64,000 nucleotides of DNA from Lagopus muta. Lineage: Eukaryota; Chordata; Aves; Galliformes; Phasianidae. The notes beneath the pieces are model-generated. The model had not been told where the DNA came from, made no database searches, and worked only from the letters and a program-made list of their open reading frames with translations. This document shows positions 37,290 through 49,110 of this stretch, piece after piece (positions within the stretch are counted from its first letter, which is position 1; the number at the start of each line of letters is the position of its first letter). The translations under genes were made by a program, and so were the position numbers. The stretch lies in the NCBI RefSeq assembly GCF_023343835.1, contig NC_064437.1:1498001-1562000 (forward strand), given 5' to 3'.

Positions 37290-37790
37290 TGCTCAGATGT
37301 GGAGCCCTCGGTACAGGAGGGACACGGGGCTGTTGGAGTGATCCAGAATAGGGTGACAAAAATGATCCCGGGGATGGAACGTCCCTCCTGTGGGACAGGC
37401 TGAGAGCTGGGGCTGTTCAGCCTGGAGAAGAGAAGGCTGTGAGGTGACCTGATGGTGGCCTGTCAGTATCTAAAGGGGAGCTACAGAAAAGGAGACAAAC
37501 TCTGATGGTGGGGTCTGTGGTGACAGGACAAGGGGAAATGGCTTCAGGCTCAGGGAGGTTGGATTTAGGTTAGATATAAGGAAAAAATCTTTTTCAGTGA
37601 GGTGGTGAGGCACTGGAACAGGCTGCCGGAGATGTGATTAATGCCCCGTCCCTGGAAGGCTTTCAAGGCCAGGCTGGATCAGGCCCTGGGCATCCTGACC
37701 TAGCTGTGGTGTGCCTGTGCACTGCAGGGCAGTTGGACTTGATGGCCCTCAGAGGTCCCTTCCAGCTCTAAGGATTCTAGCATTCTGTGA
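37290..37790 (+). mobile_element. CR1 LINE fragment (about 500 bp), sense
   Basis: This is the longest CR1 segment in the window. It includes 'gggtgacaaaaatgatcccg', 'gctgttcagcctggagaaga', 'gacaggacaaggggaaatgg', 'ttagatataaggaaaaaatc' and the terminus 'ggtcccttccagctctaagg attctagcattctgtga'. Confidence 0.92.
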
Positions 37791-38137
37791 TCTGGAGCAG
37801 AGGAGGCTCAGGAGAGACCTCATTTCTCCTCACAGCTTCTGGCAGGAGGTTGGGGTGAGAGGGGATCAGCCTCTGCTCCCAGGGAACAGCAATGGGATGA
37901 GAGGTGACGGCCTCACGCTGTGCAGGGCAGGGCAGGCTGGGTGCTGGGGGACATCTCTGCTCCAAAGAGCGCTCAGCACCGCACAGCTGCCCAGGGGTGG
38001 GGGGTCAGCATCCCTGGGGGTGTTCAGAGCTGTGGGGAGGTGGCACAGGGGCAGTGGGCAGTGGGCATGGGGGGTAGGATGGGGTGGGGTTATGGCTTGA
38101 AGGCTTTTCCAACCTGAGTGATTCTATGGTTCTAGGA
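37791..38137 (+). mobile_element. CR1 LINE fragment directly abutting the previous one, sense
   Basis: CR1 sequence restarts within about ten bases of the end of the preceding copy ('gagcagaggaggctcaggag') and runs to 'aaggcttttccaacctgagt gattctatggttct'. Two 5'-truncated copies in tandem are typical of CR1 inserting into an existing CR1 tail. Confidence 0.9.
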
Positions 38138-41100
38138 CACGTGGCCTTCAGAATCCCAGCTCTTGGCTCCTGGCAAGTCAAAAGACACAGTGACACAGCA
38201 GCAAGGCAGTGGCATCACAGTGACATGGCAGCAGCAGGACGTCCCCTTGGAGGTATGCACAGCTCAATACCACCCTGAGGCAGCGCGGCTGCGGCAGCAA
38301 ACAGTGCAGCTTGCCTTCAGGGTGCAGCCGTGCAACAGGGCTGGTCACTGTACCCCACATATCTATGATGTGGAGGCTTGGAAGAAGTCATTTCATGTGG
38401 GCTGGCTACAGCAGGAATGTCTGTTTGATCTTAGCAGTGTTGCTAGGTCTCTGGATATTTGAGGTCTTCATCAAAGGCCTGGCTTCCAAAGTAGTCTAAT
38501 GTCAGTTAATTCACATTTTGAAAAGAGTAATTTTCTTGCCTTCATAGTTGAGGAGTAATATTTAACAGTCTTAAAGGAGCAGCTCCAACTCCCCAAAACC
38601 TCAGAATCCAGAATACAAAAATGAAATGCATTCATTGTAAAACCTTTTGAATTACAAGTTAAATTCACTATTTGTAGAGGACACAGACCCTTAAATTCAG
38701 GGAGTAATGACTGCAGTCTCTGAAATCTGAACAGAAAGCTGCTGTTTAATTCGTGCTCGAGGACTATCTCATCACCCAGTGTCCCACTGATTCAGGGCAG
38801 ACTGCACCAGATCTTGATAAACCAGCCTTTATGCAGTGCAGTGCAAGAGAACAATATTGAATGAAAGTTTTGTACCACAATCATAAGGGGGAGTTGGAGG
38901 GGGGGAAGAGACTGCATGAAGAGCTATTCATTGCCTTGTGGTGAAATGAAGAGTTAATAACCACTTGTTAGATTTCCATAAAATACCCTTATACAGCTTT
39001 TAGCACACACAAGATGAGTTACAGCAAAAAATTCATTTTTTCACTCTTCTCCTTTCTTGAAATTTATTTCTGTACATCTAATATATATAAAAAAAAAGTG
39101 TAAGACTGCTGATAGGTGTCATTCAAATGATGATTCAGGTATGTGCTGCATTTCCTTCATTACTTCACATCACAAACAAGATTACAGAGACGGGCAGCCA
39201 CCATGCTGGAATGGCAGGATTTTTAAAGCAACTGTAAAGCATTTCTCTGGAATCGTTTCACACCTTTACAGTTTATCATCTCATCCTTTCCTATGCCAAT
39301 AAAATACTGTTCTCAACATTTCCTAGCCTGTCAGGGCTGCAGCCTCATAAAAGAAAGATTGGCACCACTTTATCTGGGACAGCTCTTCCTCATGTGCCCA
39401 AAGCAGCCTGTGTGGCAGTGCGTGCAGCAGCTCTGCTTGAGACCGAGCTGTTGGTGTGAAAGCCCTGGGGTGGCTTACAGCCACATGCACAGCCCCACAT
39501 GGATGGACACAGACCCTACAGTAGGGAAAACCTCTGCAGTCTTCAGAAGGAATAAGGCATACAAGTCCCAACTGCCTCCCAAAAGCCAAGCTAAGCCAGC
39601 GTCAGATCTGATCTAACCTGCCGTGCAGCGTAAGGCACTGCGTCTCACCAGCTTCCTCCTGCTCAGAATTGTGCATTTGACCAAAGCATATCCCCCAAAG
39701 TCACCCAGCCTGGGTCAGAAGATTGGACGTCAGAGAAGTCACCACTCAGCAGGCTGTTCCACTGGGTGCTCACTAACAACAACAAAATGCACACTTAATG
39801 CACTGATTTGAACTTCTCTGACTTCAGCTTTCAAGCAGTGCTTCTTATTTTGCCCTTCCCTGCTGAACCAACAATTCTTTTGTAGTATTTAACATGCTAA
39901 TCAAGCTATGGTTTAATCCTCCTTCTGATAAAATAAACAGATCAAGCACTTCAAATTCATTACAATGGTGTTCTTCCACTCCTCAGATATGTCTTTTTGT
40001 GCTTCTTTCCAGGCCTCTCAAAACATGTAAATACCTTTTACAGAATGTGTGCTGCAAGACTATTTGTAGTGTTCTGATAACTGCCTATCGTTTCCATAAA
40101 CCACTTTCTCACTCTCACTCCCAGGACCCTACTTGCACACAGAAGGATCACATCAGCCTTCAAATAAAGTTTTTGGCTACACACAGGAGTAGAAGCAAGG
40201 TGATTTTTCCCTCTGGATGCTGCCTTGTGCAGAGTCACACATAAAAATTCATTTGTGGCAAGAAGTTAAATCTTTGATTGTTGGTTATATAGCGTTTAGG
40301 AAAGTCATCTCTAAGTTCTGCTGAACTACGAAAGCGCAGAGCATATCTAAGTCAGGACAGGACAAGTAAAACAGCTCAAATGGCTGAAAGTCAGCCTTGT
40401 CTGCTGGACTACAAAGCCAAGAGAACAGGCATGTTGCTGTCAGGCCCCCACAGCCTTCAGACAGCGGGTAGTGTCTTCTAATTCCCTGGCAACGAGGCAC
40501 ATCAGTAATCCTGATTCAGGGAGTGATCTGCAAACAGCGACACAGACGCAGCGTGTCTCTGGACAGAAGGAGCTGGCCATGGCAGCCATCACCAGCACAG
40601 AAAGAGCTGGCCATTCTCCTGTCTTTACAGATCTCGGGCTTTCTGGCACCCCATTGGAAACTCAAATGCTGATAGCAAAGGCCGTCATGGGGAGGATGAA
40701 AGTAAGAAATTTCTTAGAGCTCGTGCTGCGATCATATCACAGGCTGTTATTCTTATCTTCCTCTCCAGAATCTGCCAAGTCTACTTGGAGAACACATCCA
40801 TGGCATGAAGATATTTCGCCAGCCCTGAGTGTTCATGATCTCAGTGGAACAGAATACTGAGAGCTGCAAAGTGTACTGCTGTTCACCAGATACCACTCGT
40901 GAACACAAACATGTCATTGTGAGCACTAAACACCCTGCAAGGCTTAAGACTAAGAAATCTGACTGATAGCCTGCCAGCTTTCTGAAAAGCTGAGTATGAT
41001 TCAGGTAGACCAGCATGATACAGTCGGTGCTTTTTGTTACTCTCTGCAGAATCTAGCTAATCCTCAAACACACATTAGCAGGCAAATCCTGAAGATCCCC

Positions 41101-44100
41101 CTGGGCCCCGTCATGTCACGCATGCCATGTGCAAGGCCAAACCTTCCCATTCCTGTGCTGTCCCCCACAGAGCTGCCCAAAGGCCACCTCCCAACATCTC
41201 TCTGAATCTGATCTTCACAAATTTAGACCAAGGCGTGGAGATGAGACAGCCTAGGGGCGGCGATGAGGTGATCTCCTTAGTAGGTAGGAGGGAGGCATCT
41301 GTTCTCATTCTCCCGTGTCGCTTCATGTTTAAGCTGTAGCCCTGGGATCCCGCTGCCTTCCACGCACAAACTGCCAACATAATTACTCAGAGGCTTCAGA
41401 TGCTGTCTGACAGGGGGCATCCACTTCACAGTAATAGGACTCATTTCCTCCACAGCTGGACCCCTCGCTAACAGGGTCCCCTGCTAATCAGTGCCATGAA
41501 ATCTGATGATGCACTCGAGTGCAGTGATGTGGAGATGATGCACAAGTGGTCAGTTCCGCAGCAAGCCGAGACTATTTCTGGCTGTGGTGCTGCACTGAGC
41601 TCACATTTACCAGGGCCTGAGTAATGCTTTCCGTCATCCGCGGGTGATGACTTACCGTGTCTGCCCCTTTCTGGAGTGGGATGACTTGACTGCAGTTATT
41701 CATGCCTTCATCACCCCTCATATGATGCACTTCACAAACTCCAGCTAGCATACAGGGCATTGCAGAACACCTCAGCTGCACCAGGAACCATCCTGGACTG
41801 TGCTCTAATTCCTCATAAAACAAAAAATCAAGTGCAGTGTCCTCACCTCCTGCTTCATGCTCAGGGCCTCCCAGGGTGCAGGGCATCACTCTCACCTCCT
41901 CTGCTGCAGGTCAATGGAGAGACCTTCTGTTTGTGGTCAGCAGAACAGCCACAGGATCAGTCTGAGGGCATGGGATGAACTGAGGGCAAATGCCATTAAA
42001 CACCACCACATCCTGCTCCATGAGAAGTGTACGCTTCTCAAGCTTTGCTTTCTTCACAATAAAACACTAGGGTAATATATATGCAAAAGAGCACAGGGGA
42101 AAAATCCCATGTACCAAAACAGGATGCTGTTATATCCTTTTTATCCTTTTTTTTTTCTTTCCAATCTGAGGAGGCTATGAGAAAAAAATAAGCTGGCAGA
42201 TGTTAGTCATTTTGCTTAATGCACTCAGATACCTTGTGATAAATGTGGTGGGAGAGCTCATGTAGAATAGAATAACTGTCTTCAGTGAGGGGCTGTCAAA
42301 ATAGTAAAAGGAAGATAAGTTTCCTATTAAAATAGAAAGGGAGTAGAAGCAAATGCGCTTTTGAAGGAGGATGGTTGATATTAGCAATGCTAAAAATGAG
42401 GGGAACACAGCCCTCATTTCACTGCCAGAGGAAAAGGGGAAATTTTTCTGTCCCTGACATGAAATCACTTCCCTTCCCCATCCTTCCAGCTGCCTGGCTG
42501 GGGCCGTGCCGTGAGGGCACCACTGGCAGAATGGATTCTGAGCTGCAGTTTCTGCCCTGCTCTGCTCCCAGCAGGCAGCACGGCCCCAGAGCTGCCCCTG
42601 CAGGGGCAATCCTTTGTGCCATCCCCAGAATCCCTCCCGAATTCCTCTTCTCAATAAAGGGATGGGCAGGAGATCCCTCACTACTGCAGCACCAAGAGGA
42701 GAAGGGAGCCATTGCCTCCCCCCACAGCGTCATCTCTGTGCCCCCAGTTCGTGCACCACAACGGCTTTGTTATCTCTGCAAGTCTTCATAGGGGCCTCGG
42801 TGCCAGCCAGGGGTACTGGGCTGAAAGCTGATGGGACTGGTAGGGGAATCATAGGGCAGTGTGGAAATGGGAAGGAATACACCGAGTACTGTAAGAGATC
42901 AGAGAATTAATTCCTTGGGCATAATTAATGAATGTCTGTGCTCCCATCTCTGCTCTTCCACTGCAGCTGAAATAGGTGAAGGAGCTCTTATATATGTCAA
43001 ATACAGGGGAATTACATGGGGTGTAGCTGAGGCTGTGTTCCTGTGATCAGACAGTGAAATTGTGCTTCCACGTTTCATAACAGAAGAGTTGTTGCAGAAA
43101 TCACTGGGAGGTGGCTTATTTTGTGCCCTCTCTGGAAAAGCAGAGCATTCCCATCCATTCCATTCCAGAGTCAGCAGCTGCTTCCATGGTGGGGCCAAAA
43201 GGCAGCACCCCGAGTGCTGTGCCCAGAGGGCTGGTTTGTGAGGGTTAGGGGACAACCCTGAGCACAGAGGACAGGACAAGGCTGTTCCTTGCAGGCAGGG
43301 CATTCAGAAGGGAAGGAGCTGACGCCATTCAGCGTTCTGCAGCTTCTCTGTGCTCACAGCCATCAGGAGGGCACTGCACTCCTCTTCCTCCCCCTCAGCC
43401 GCCCAGCATCGGTGAGAGCGCTGTCAGACGTGGAGCTGAATCAGCCCAGCCCTCCGTGAGCATCCAAATCCCTGAGAGGGGAGAATGGAGAGCCAGGGCT
43501 GGGGTCACAGCTGCCATGGCAGGGAAACCTGCAGCAGAATCGCTAATCCTCTTGGTGAGGCTCGCTGGCTGCCAGCCTAAACTCCCGGCGCTGATGCATC
43601 CAGCCCAGTTTATGGAGCCGTGGGAGGGAGGGAGGGCTGCTCTGCTGGCTAGATGGTGATGAATTCTGTGAAAAAATAGCCACAGACATCTTGCATAAGA
43701 GACAAGGCTGGAAGGCCCTGGTGTTTCACAAAGGAACCAGCCAAAGATCCATCCAGCACACGGTCCAATCTCAAGCAATACACGTAACACGCAAATAATA
43801 ACGCCCTGACACGAAAGCTGGCATTCTTCATCCACTGGGAAATGGCTGTTCTTGCAAAGTGTCAGTATTCAGCCCCTTCATGTAATTAAACATTAATATT
43901 TTGCCTGGAATAGGGAAACAGGTTTACTTTGGAACAAATCTTATGGGTCAACACTACTATAAAACACAGGACTGAGATATTTATCCATAACAGATACCTT
44001 TTTAACCACAAATTTCAGTGAAACTTCATCCCATTCCCTCGGCGGGACATTCTGTTCCCACATCAATCGTGGAAATCCCCAGTGATGCTGCTTATACAAG

Positions 44101-47100
44101 CTATTCTCCATAGAAAGGAATGTCTGTGTCAATTACACCTGCAACTTGTCCAGCTCTCAGACCCAGAGGGCACGCTGCTCTAGCTGCCGCCTGGAGCCGT
44201 CCCCGGGGCCCTTCCCACCTCAGCTATTCGCAATTCTGCTCACAGAGTATTTTTTCTGGCAGGGTCTTGGCAAAGCACCAACCTGCACTGGATGTATATG
44301 CATCCAAATCATCTGTTCTGCATGCCATTTCCTTACAGCCGCCTAGGAGAAACCATTTTAAACCATCAAAAAAAAAACAAACCCCAACAAATCGGCTGTT
44401 GCACTTTACGGGTTCGTGTCTGTTCTGATGGGCTCCTCGTTCCTCTCACCGTTCCCCCAGGCATCTTTCCAAGCCCCAGCCCCTCGGGGCAGCTGTGCCC
44501 GGCCAGATGAGGCTGAGCACTGTGCTGTGGGGTTGTGTCTGCACACAGCTGCAGGCGGCCGCCCCCCGGCTCGGCTGGGAGCTGAGTGCTGCAGGTGGGG
44601 GCCCAGGTGGGGCTGCCCAGGGCCGTGGGGACCCGTGGATGCCCTCAGCACCCTGTGCCGGTTCGCTGCATGATCTGTGCTCTCAGAGTGAGGATGGATG
44701 TGCTGGGAAGAGGTGTGTGCCAGCAGACGATGCTTATCAGCAGTGCTGGTGCCCACTGTGTGTTCTCAGTGCTGCTGCTCTGCGAACCATCAGAAGACAC
44801 GCTGTAACTGACACAGCGCTGGCTGCAGGCCAGGGGCAGCCAGATGCACACTGAGTGCCTGCAGCTTTCACCTACCCCTCACTTCCCTTTCCACCTCTCG
44901 TAAGTTCTCTCACCTTGCAAAGCCATTTGCTTTTTTTTTTCTACCAGTGAAGATGACAAAAGCCACATCAGAGTCACTCTGTCAGATACAGAGGCACGTA
45001 CAGCAGTGTCATCCCATCTTTCACACTGCCACAAGGAATGAAACCAGCACCTCTGCAGACTTTGGCTTCCTTTTTCTTGTCTTGATCGGGAGGTGTGCAG
45101 TTGGACAGATGTCTGTCCGCCATTCTGTGACACTTGTTTTATCTCAGCAGTCCATCAGGTGTCTGGGTGACACCTTCAGCTCCCAATGCCCTTTTATCAG
45201 CCCTGAGGTACAGATGGCTTCAAATTGCAAACTAAGGGCTACAATTCCATTTGTATATTGCTGCTTTCTCAAGATAAAGCGAGCAGCAGAGTGCACGTGG
45301 TCCTTTCTGCTGCCTACCCGTGCTCCTGTGCTTCTTGTGCCTTCCTTCCTCCAGGTGTTACCTTGACTGATGGCATTTGGTTCTCCAGAGGGATCGCAGC
45401 CTTTACAGCAGTGGAACCTTCTGCTTTTTCTCTTCTGGCTCACACCACATCACCAACAGGGCACAAACCCTCTGCCTTGCTTGCTGCAGTCAGAACACAG
45501 CACCCTTTGCCACCATTCAGTGTTCATTAAGGTGTTTCTCTTTGCTCCTTTCCTGCAGCTCATCCCCAGCTTGTTCTCCACGAGGCGTTCCTGCCTTTGC
45601 CAGCCTGCACACGAAGCCACGAGTCTGAGTGCAGCCCCAGTGAGCTCATCTCATGCACAGACACCTGAAGCCCTCAGTGCTGCTCCACCTTCCCCTTGGC
45701 ACAGCGACCCGGTGAGCAAACACAAGTGCACACAGTGGGGCTGTCTGTAGTCGTGTGGCTGCAGAGGAAAGCCACACGAGCTGCGGGTTTGATCTGACAG
45801 AGGCACGTGGAGGTGATTTTCCTGCACATAAGAGCCTTACAAAGATAAGGTCTTATCTTCCTCTCTTGTTTGCATCTAGATTTTTCACTGGTAAGATTTA
45901 GAAAATCGCTTCCAAAATAGGTGCCTAATTCAGTCAAGATTCCACGCACTGCATTTTACCTACAGAAACCAGACCCAATTAAAAGAAAACAAAACCTTCT
46001 GTGTTTTAGCCTGGCAGTAGCTGATACAACACAAACAAGGTAGATGGAAACACGATCAAATCAACAACGGCTGCTTAGAGCAGTGAATGCAAACTGCGCC
46101 ACGCTGACAGCAGGCAGGACGAGAGGGAGGCTGTGAGCTGGGCGCTGCGTTTAAACCCAGTTCTAATGGCTCGTTTTGTTCACACACGTGACAGCCGAGG
46201 AAGCGCTCGCTCTCTGGAGCCCCCTGTGATTTCTGTGCATTCAGCAGCCGCAGAGGAGTGCGAAATCCAGAGCTGCTGGATGATGGCTGGTGGTGATGGC
46301 AGGAGGGAGGGCTTCAGCATTGGCTGCTACAGGTGCGCGGGGGCAAACCTGTTCTTCCCCGTGCCGCCTACAGCATCAAAGCAGAATTCCTCCTTCCTTT
46401 GCTCATTACAGCTGAGCAAGCCCAGTGCTCATTTCTGCCCAGCACCACGTCCTTCCCGTTTGCCTCAGACATCACCAATAGTCTGCCTTGTGTTTCTGCC
46501 CACCGCCACCCCTTACCGGCCCTTCGAGTGTCACAAAGCAGCACTCGCTTTGAAGTGTATCTCCAGGTACGGTGGAGGCAGATCTCTGCAAATGCTCACG
46601 CAGTTTTAACCTCACTAAAGCACCGACGCAGGAGCGGCTGCCGCAGCTCGATCGCTCCTCGTGGCTCACAGAGCAATCTATTGAGAGCCCTGACAGGAAA
46701 TTGGATGTTAGTCAGCACACAGGGATAAGGACAGGGCTCCTAATTCAACATCGCTTTTCGTATGTAACTCATCAGAAGAGGAGCAGAAGGGACCCACATT
46801 TATCAGACAAAATGCAAATAAAACGTGGCTTATATCCTTAGAGCACATTTCAAAATCCTGTGGGTTGAACACAAACTCAGCAGGCATCCCTCAGGTACCG
46901 CTGTAGGAAGTAATCCCTCTGCAGCCATAAAACTCTACATGGGATGCTTTGCTTTAGAAGAGAGTTGTTATTTCCTCAGGAGTGCTGGTGATGTGTCCCT
47001 GCTCAGCTCTGGACAAGCGCTGTTTCTCAGCCGCTGTTTTCATGGCTGGAAGCAGAGCGATGGCAAGCAGTGGCAAGCTGTTCTACCAAAACAGCATCAG

Positions 47101-47465
47101 CACTCTGCAGCTTGCTCCTCACATTAGGCAGGCAGAAGACTAAATAATTATTTCACTGCCAGCTTCTTTAGCCCAGATTTTTAATCATCATTTAAAGCTT
47201 AAAGGAGTCTCTGAGTGCTTCCTTCCAGCAGCAGCTCCAGCCTGTGCTGTGTCTCCTGCCCTATGATACGTCTCCCAGCACTGCCTTGCCAGCTCTGATT
47301 TGGGAAGAACAAGTCTGTTCCTTGGCTTCCCCATCCCATTCCTTCTCCTTCACAAAGTGACACAGCTGACAGCCACTCGTTTCAATACTGAAACGAGTTT
47401 CTCTGCTGAGAAGCAGCTTTGTAAAAGTAACACCAGGAAGTTTTTGTGTTTGTTAACTGGCGTAA

Positions 47466-47650
47466 AGTCATAGAATCATAGAACCACTCAGGTTGGAGGA
47501 GCCCTCTCAGCTTCCCCAGTCCACCCCCCATGCCCACTGCCTCCATCCCTCAGTGCCACATCCCCATGGCTCAGGAACACCCCCAGGGACAGTGATCCCC
47601 CACCCCCTGGGCAGATGTGCAGTGCTGACCACCGTCCTTATGCTCAGATT
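47466..47650 (-). mobile_element. CR1 LINE fragment, antisense
   Basis: The reverse complement of a CR1 3' end starts 'gtcatagaatcatagaacca' then 'ctcaggttggaggagccctc' and continues through 'ccctcagtgccacatcccca'. Confidence 0.88.
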
Positions 47651-48084
47651 TAAATAGATGTATGGTTTTAAAAACAGCTTTCAGGGATAGGAATTGAGCC
47701 TTGTTTGCACTCAGAAGCGACCTGCCTGTGACTGTGCATTGCTGCTGGTGATAACTTCACAACCTGGTGCGCGCTGCTCCACCCTCAGCTCTCTGCCCAA
47801 GGCTTCCAGCAGCACTGGAGCCCCCAGCAGCCCCTCCTTCCACCTCCCTTCAGCACTGGCTTTCCCACCCCCTCCCCAGCAGCAGAGCACTGCGTATTTC
47901 ATGAGCCACAGGGACTCAGATCTGCAGATTTCCTAGTGAGAGTTTCTCAGTGCCTTGCCCCGCTTTGCCACTGACAGCTCTTGCAGAAGCTCCCGATGGG
48001 TACTAATTACTAATTAATTAGGGTCTCACACAGACAATTCCCTTTTTTTTGTTTTTAATGACGCCTGCCAAAACCAAGCAGGAG

Positions 48085-48142
48085 CAGGGTGAGGTGGGCC
48101 CAAAGGTCCCCTGCAACCCAAAGCATTCTGTGGTTCTGTGGG
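48085..48142 (+). mobile_element. CR1 LINE 3' tail, sense
   Basis: A short CR1 end reads 'gggcccaaaggtcccctgca' then 'acccaaagcattctgtggtt ctgtgg'. Confidence 0.75.
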
Positions 48143-48440
48143 AGCAGGGGTGCGAGGTCAGGCACAGGGAACCGGGGCTCTGCCAGCACACAGCAGAGAG
48201 ATCTCTGCACATCGGGCCCTATGATTGCACTGCAGATGGACAAAATTAACTCCTGTTGCTGGGAGAGAACAGGATGGAGGATGGAGTAGAAACCTGCATT
48301 TTAATGAGGTCTTCTGCAACAGGGAATGCAGGAAGTGGAATATCCACAGCAGAAGCACACCCTGGGTAACGGTTGGAAGCACACACTGTTCCATTTTGGA
48401 TTTTTAAATCTAACAGGTTTCTCGAGCTGAGGGCAACCCA

Positions 48441-48506
48441 CCTGCACCCCACCTGCACCCCTCCTGCACCCCTCCTGCACCCCTCCTGCATCCCACCTGC
48501 ACCCCT
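48441..48506. repeat. 11-bp minisatellite, six copies
   Basis: The unit 'cctgcacccca' or 'cctgcacccct' is repeated six times with only two variant positions. On the minus strand it is G-rich. The open frames on the minus strand (GGVQEGC-type repeats) and plus strand (TPPAPLLHP-type repeats) simply translate this array. There are no spacers, so it is not a CRISPR array. Confidence 0.9.
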
Positions 48507-49067
48507 CTGTGCCCTGCCACCACGGTGCCACACACTGGAGCTGCTCCATGCGCCCAGCCCTGGGCCCTGGCTCTCCTTTGCTCACAGAACACTCACAGTC
48601 ATAAGGAAAAAGCTTTTATAATCAGCAGATGTGATTCACCGCCAGATAATGCTGTTAGTTGTCGGGTTGCTCTGGGGCAGGGGTGTTTCGTTCACTCTCT
48701 TCACCCTCATCCTGCATAGGGCAGGAGTTCCCGATGCTACAGGGCTCCTTTCTCTGTCCCAAACCATCCTCAGCTGTGACCGCAGGGAGGGGGGAAGCTG
48801 TGACACAAAGTCACATCCCGCACTGCAGCTCTGCCCTCCCCGTGTCCCATCCCAGCGAGCTGCAAGGCGCCGCTCCATGCAGTTTCCCATTGTGAGTAAC
48901 AGCTTGGGGCCAATGTTCTCCCCAGGGAGCTGCAGGCAGGGCAGGACGGGCCGGCACACTGCGTGCAGTCAGCCAGACCCCCATTCAATGCTGGCACCAA
49001 CCACAAACATCCTTCTGACACTGCTAGAAGGCCTTGTTTCGGTTTCAGCTGGAAACCATCACTGTAA

Positions 49068-49110
49068 ATGATCACAGGATCACAGAATGATTGATGTTCC
49101 AGAAGTGAAA
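49068..49110 (-). mobile_element. Possible CR1 LINE remnant, antisense
   Basis: The bases 'atcacaggatcacagaatga' followed by 'ttgatgttcca' resemble a reverse-complement CR1 terminus, but the similarity fades quickly. Confidence 0.4.

Noticed and set aside
42175..42681. Minus-strand open frame of 168 codons in the intergenic gap
   Set aside because: The composition is uneven and unrelated to known proteins, and overlapping frames exist on both strands.
48441..48506. Regularly spaced repeats that could recall a CRISPR array
   Set aside because: The 11-bp units are directly abutting with no spacers, in a vertebrate genome; it is a minisatellite.
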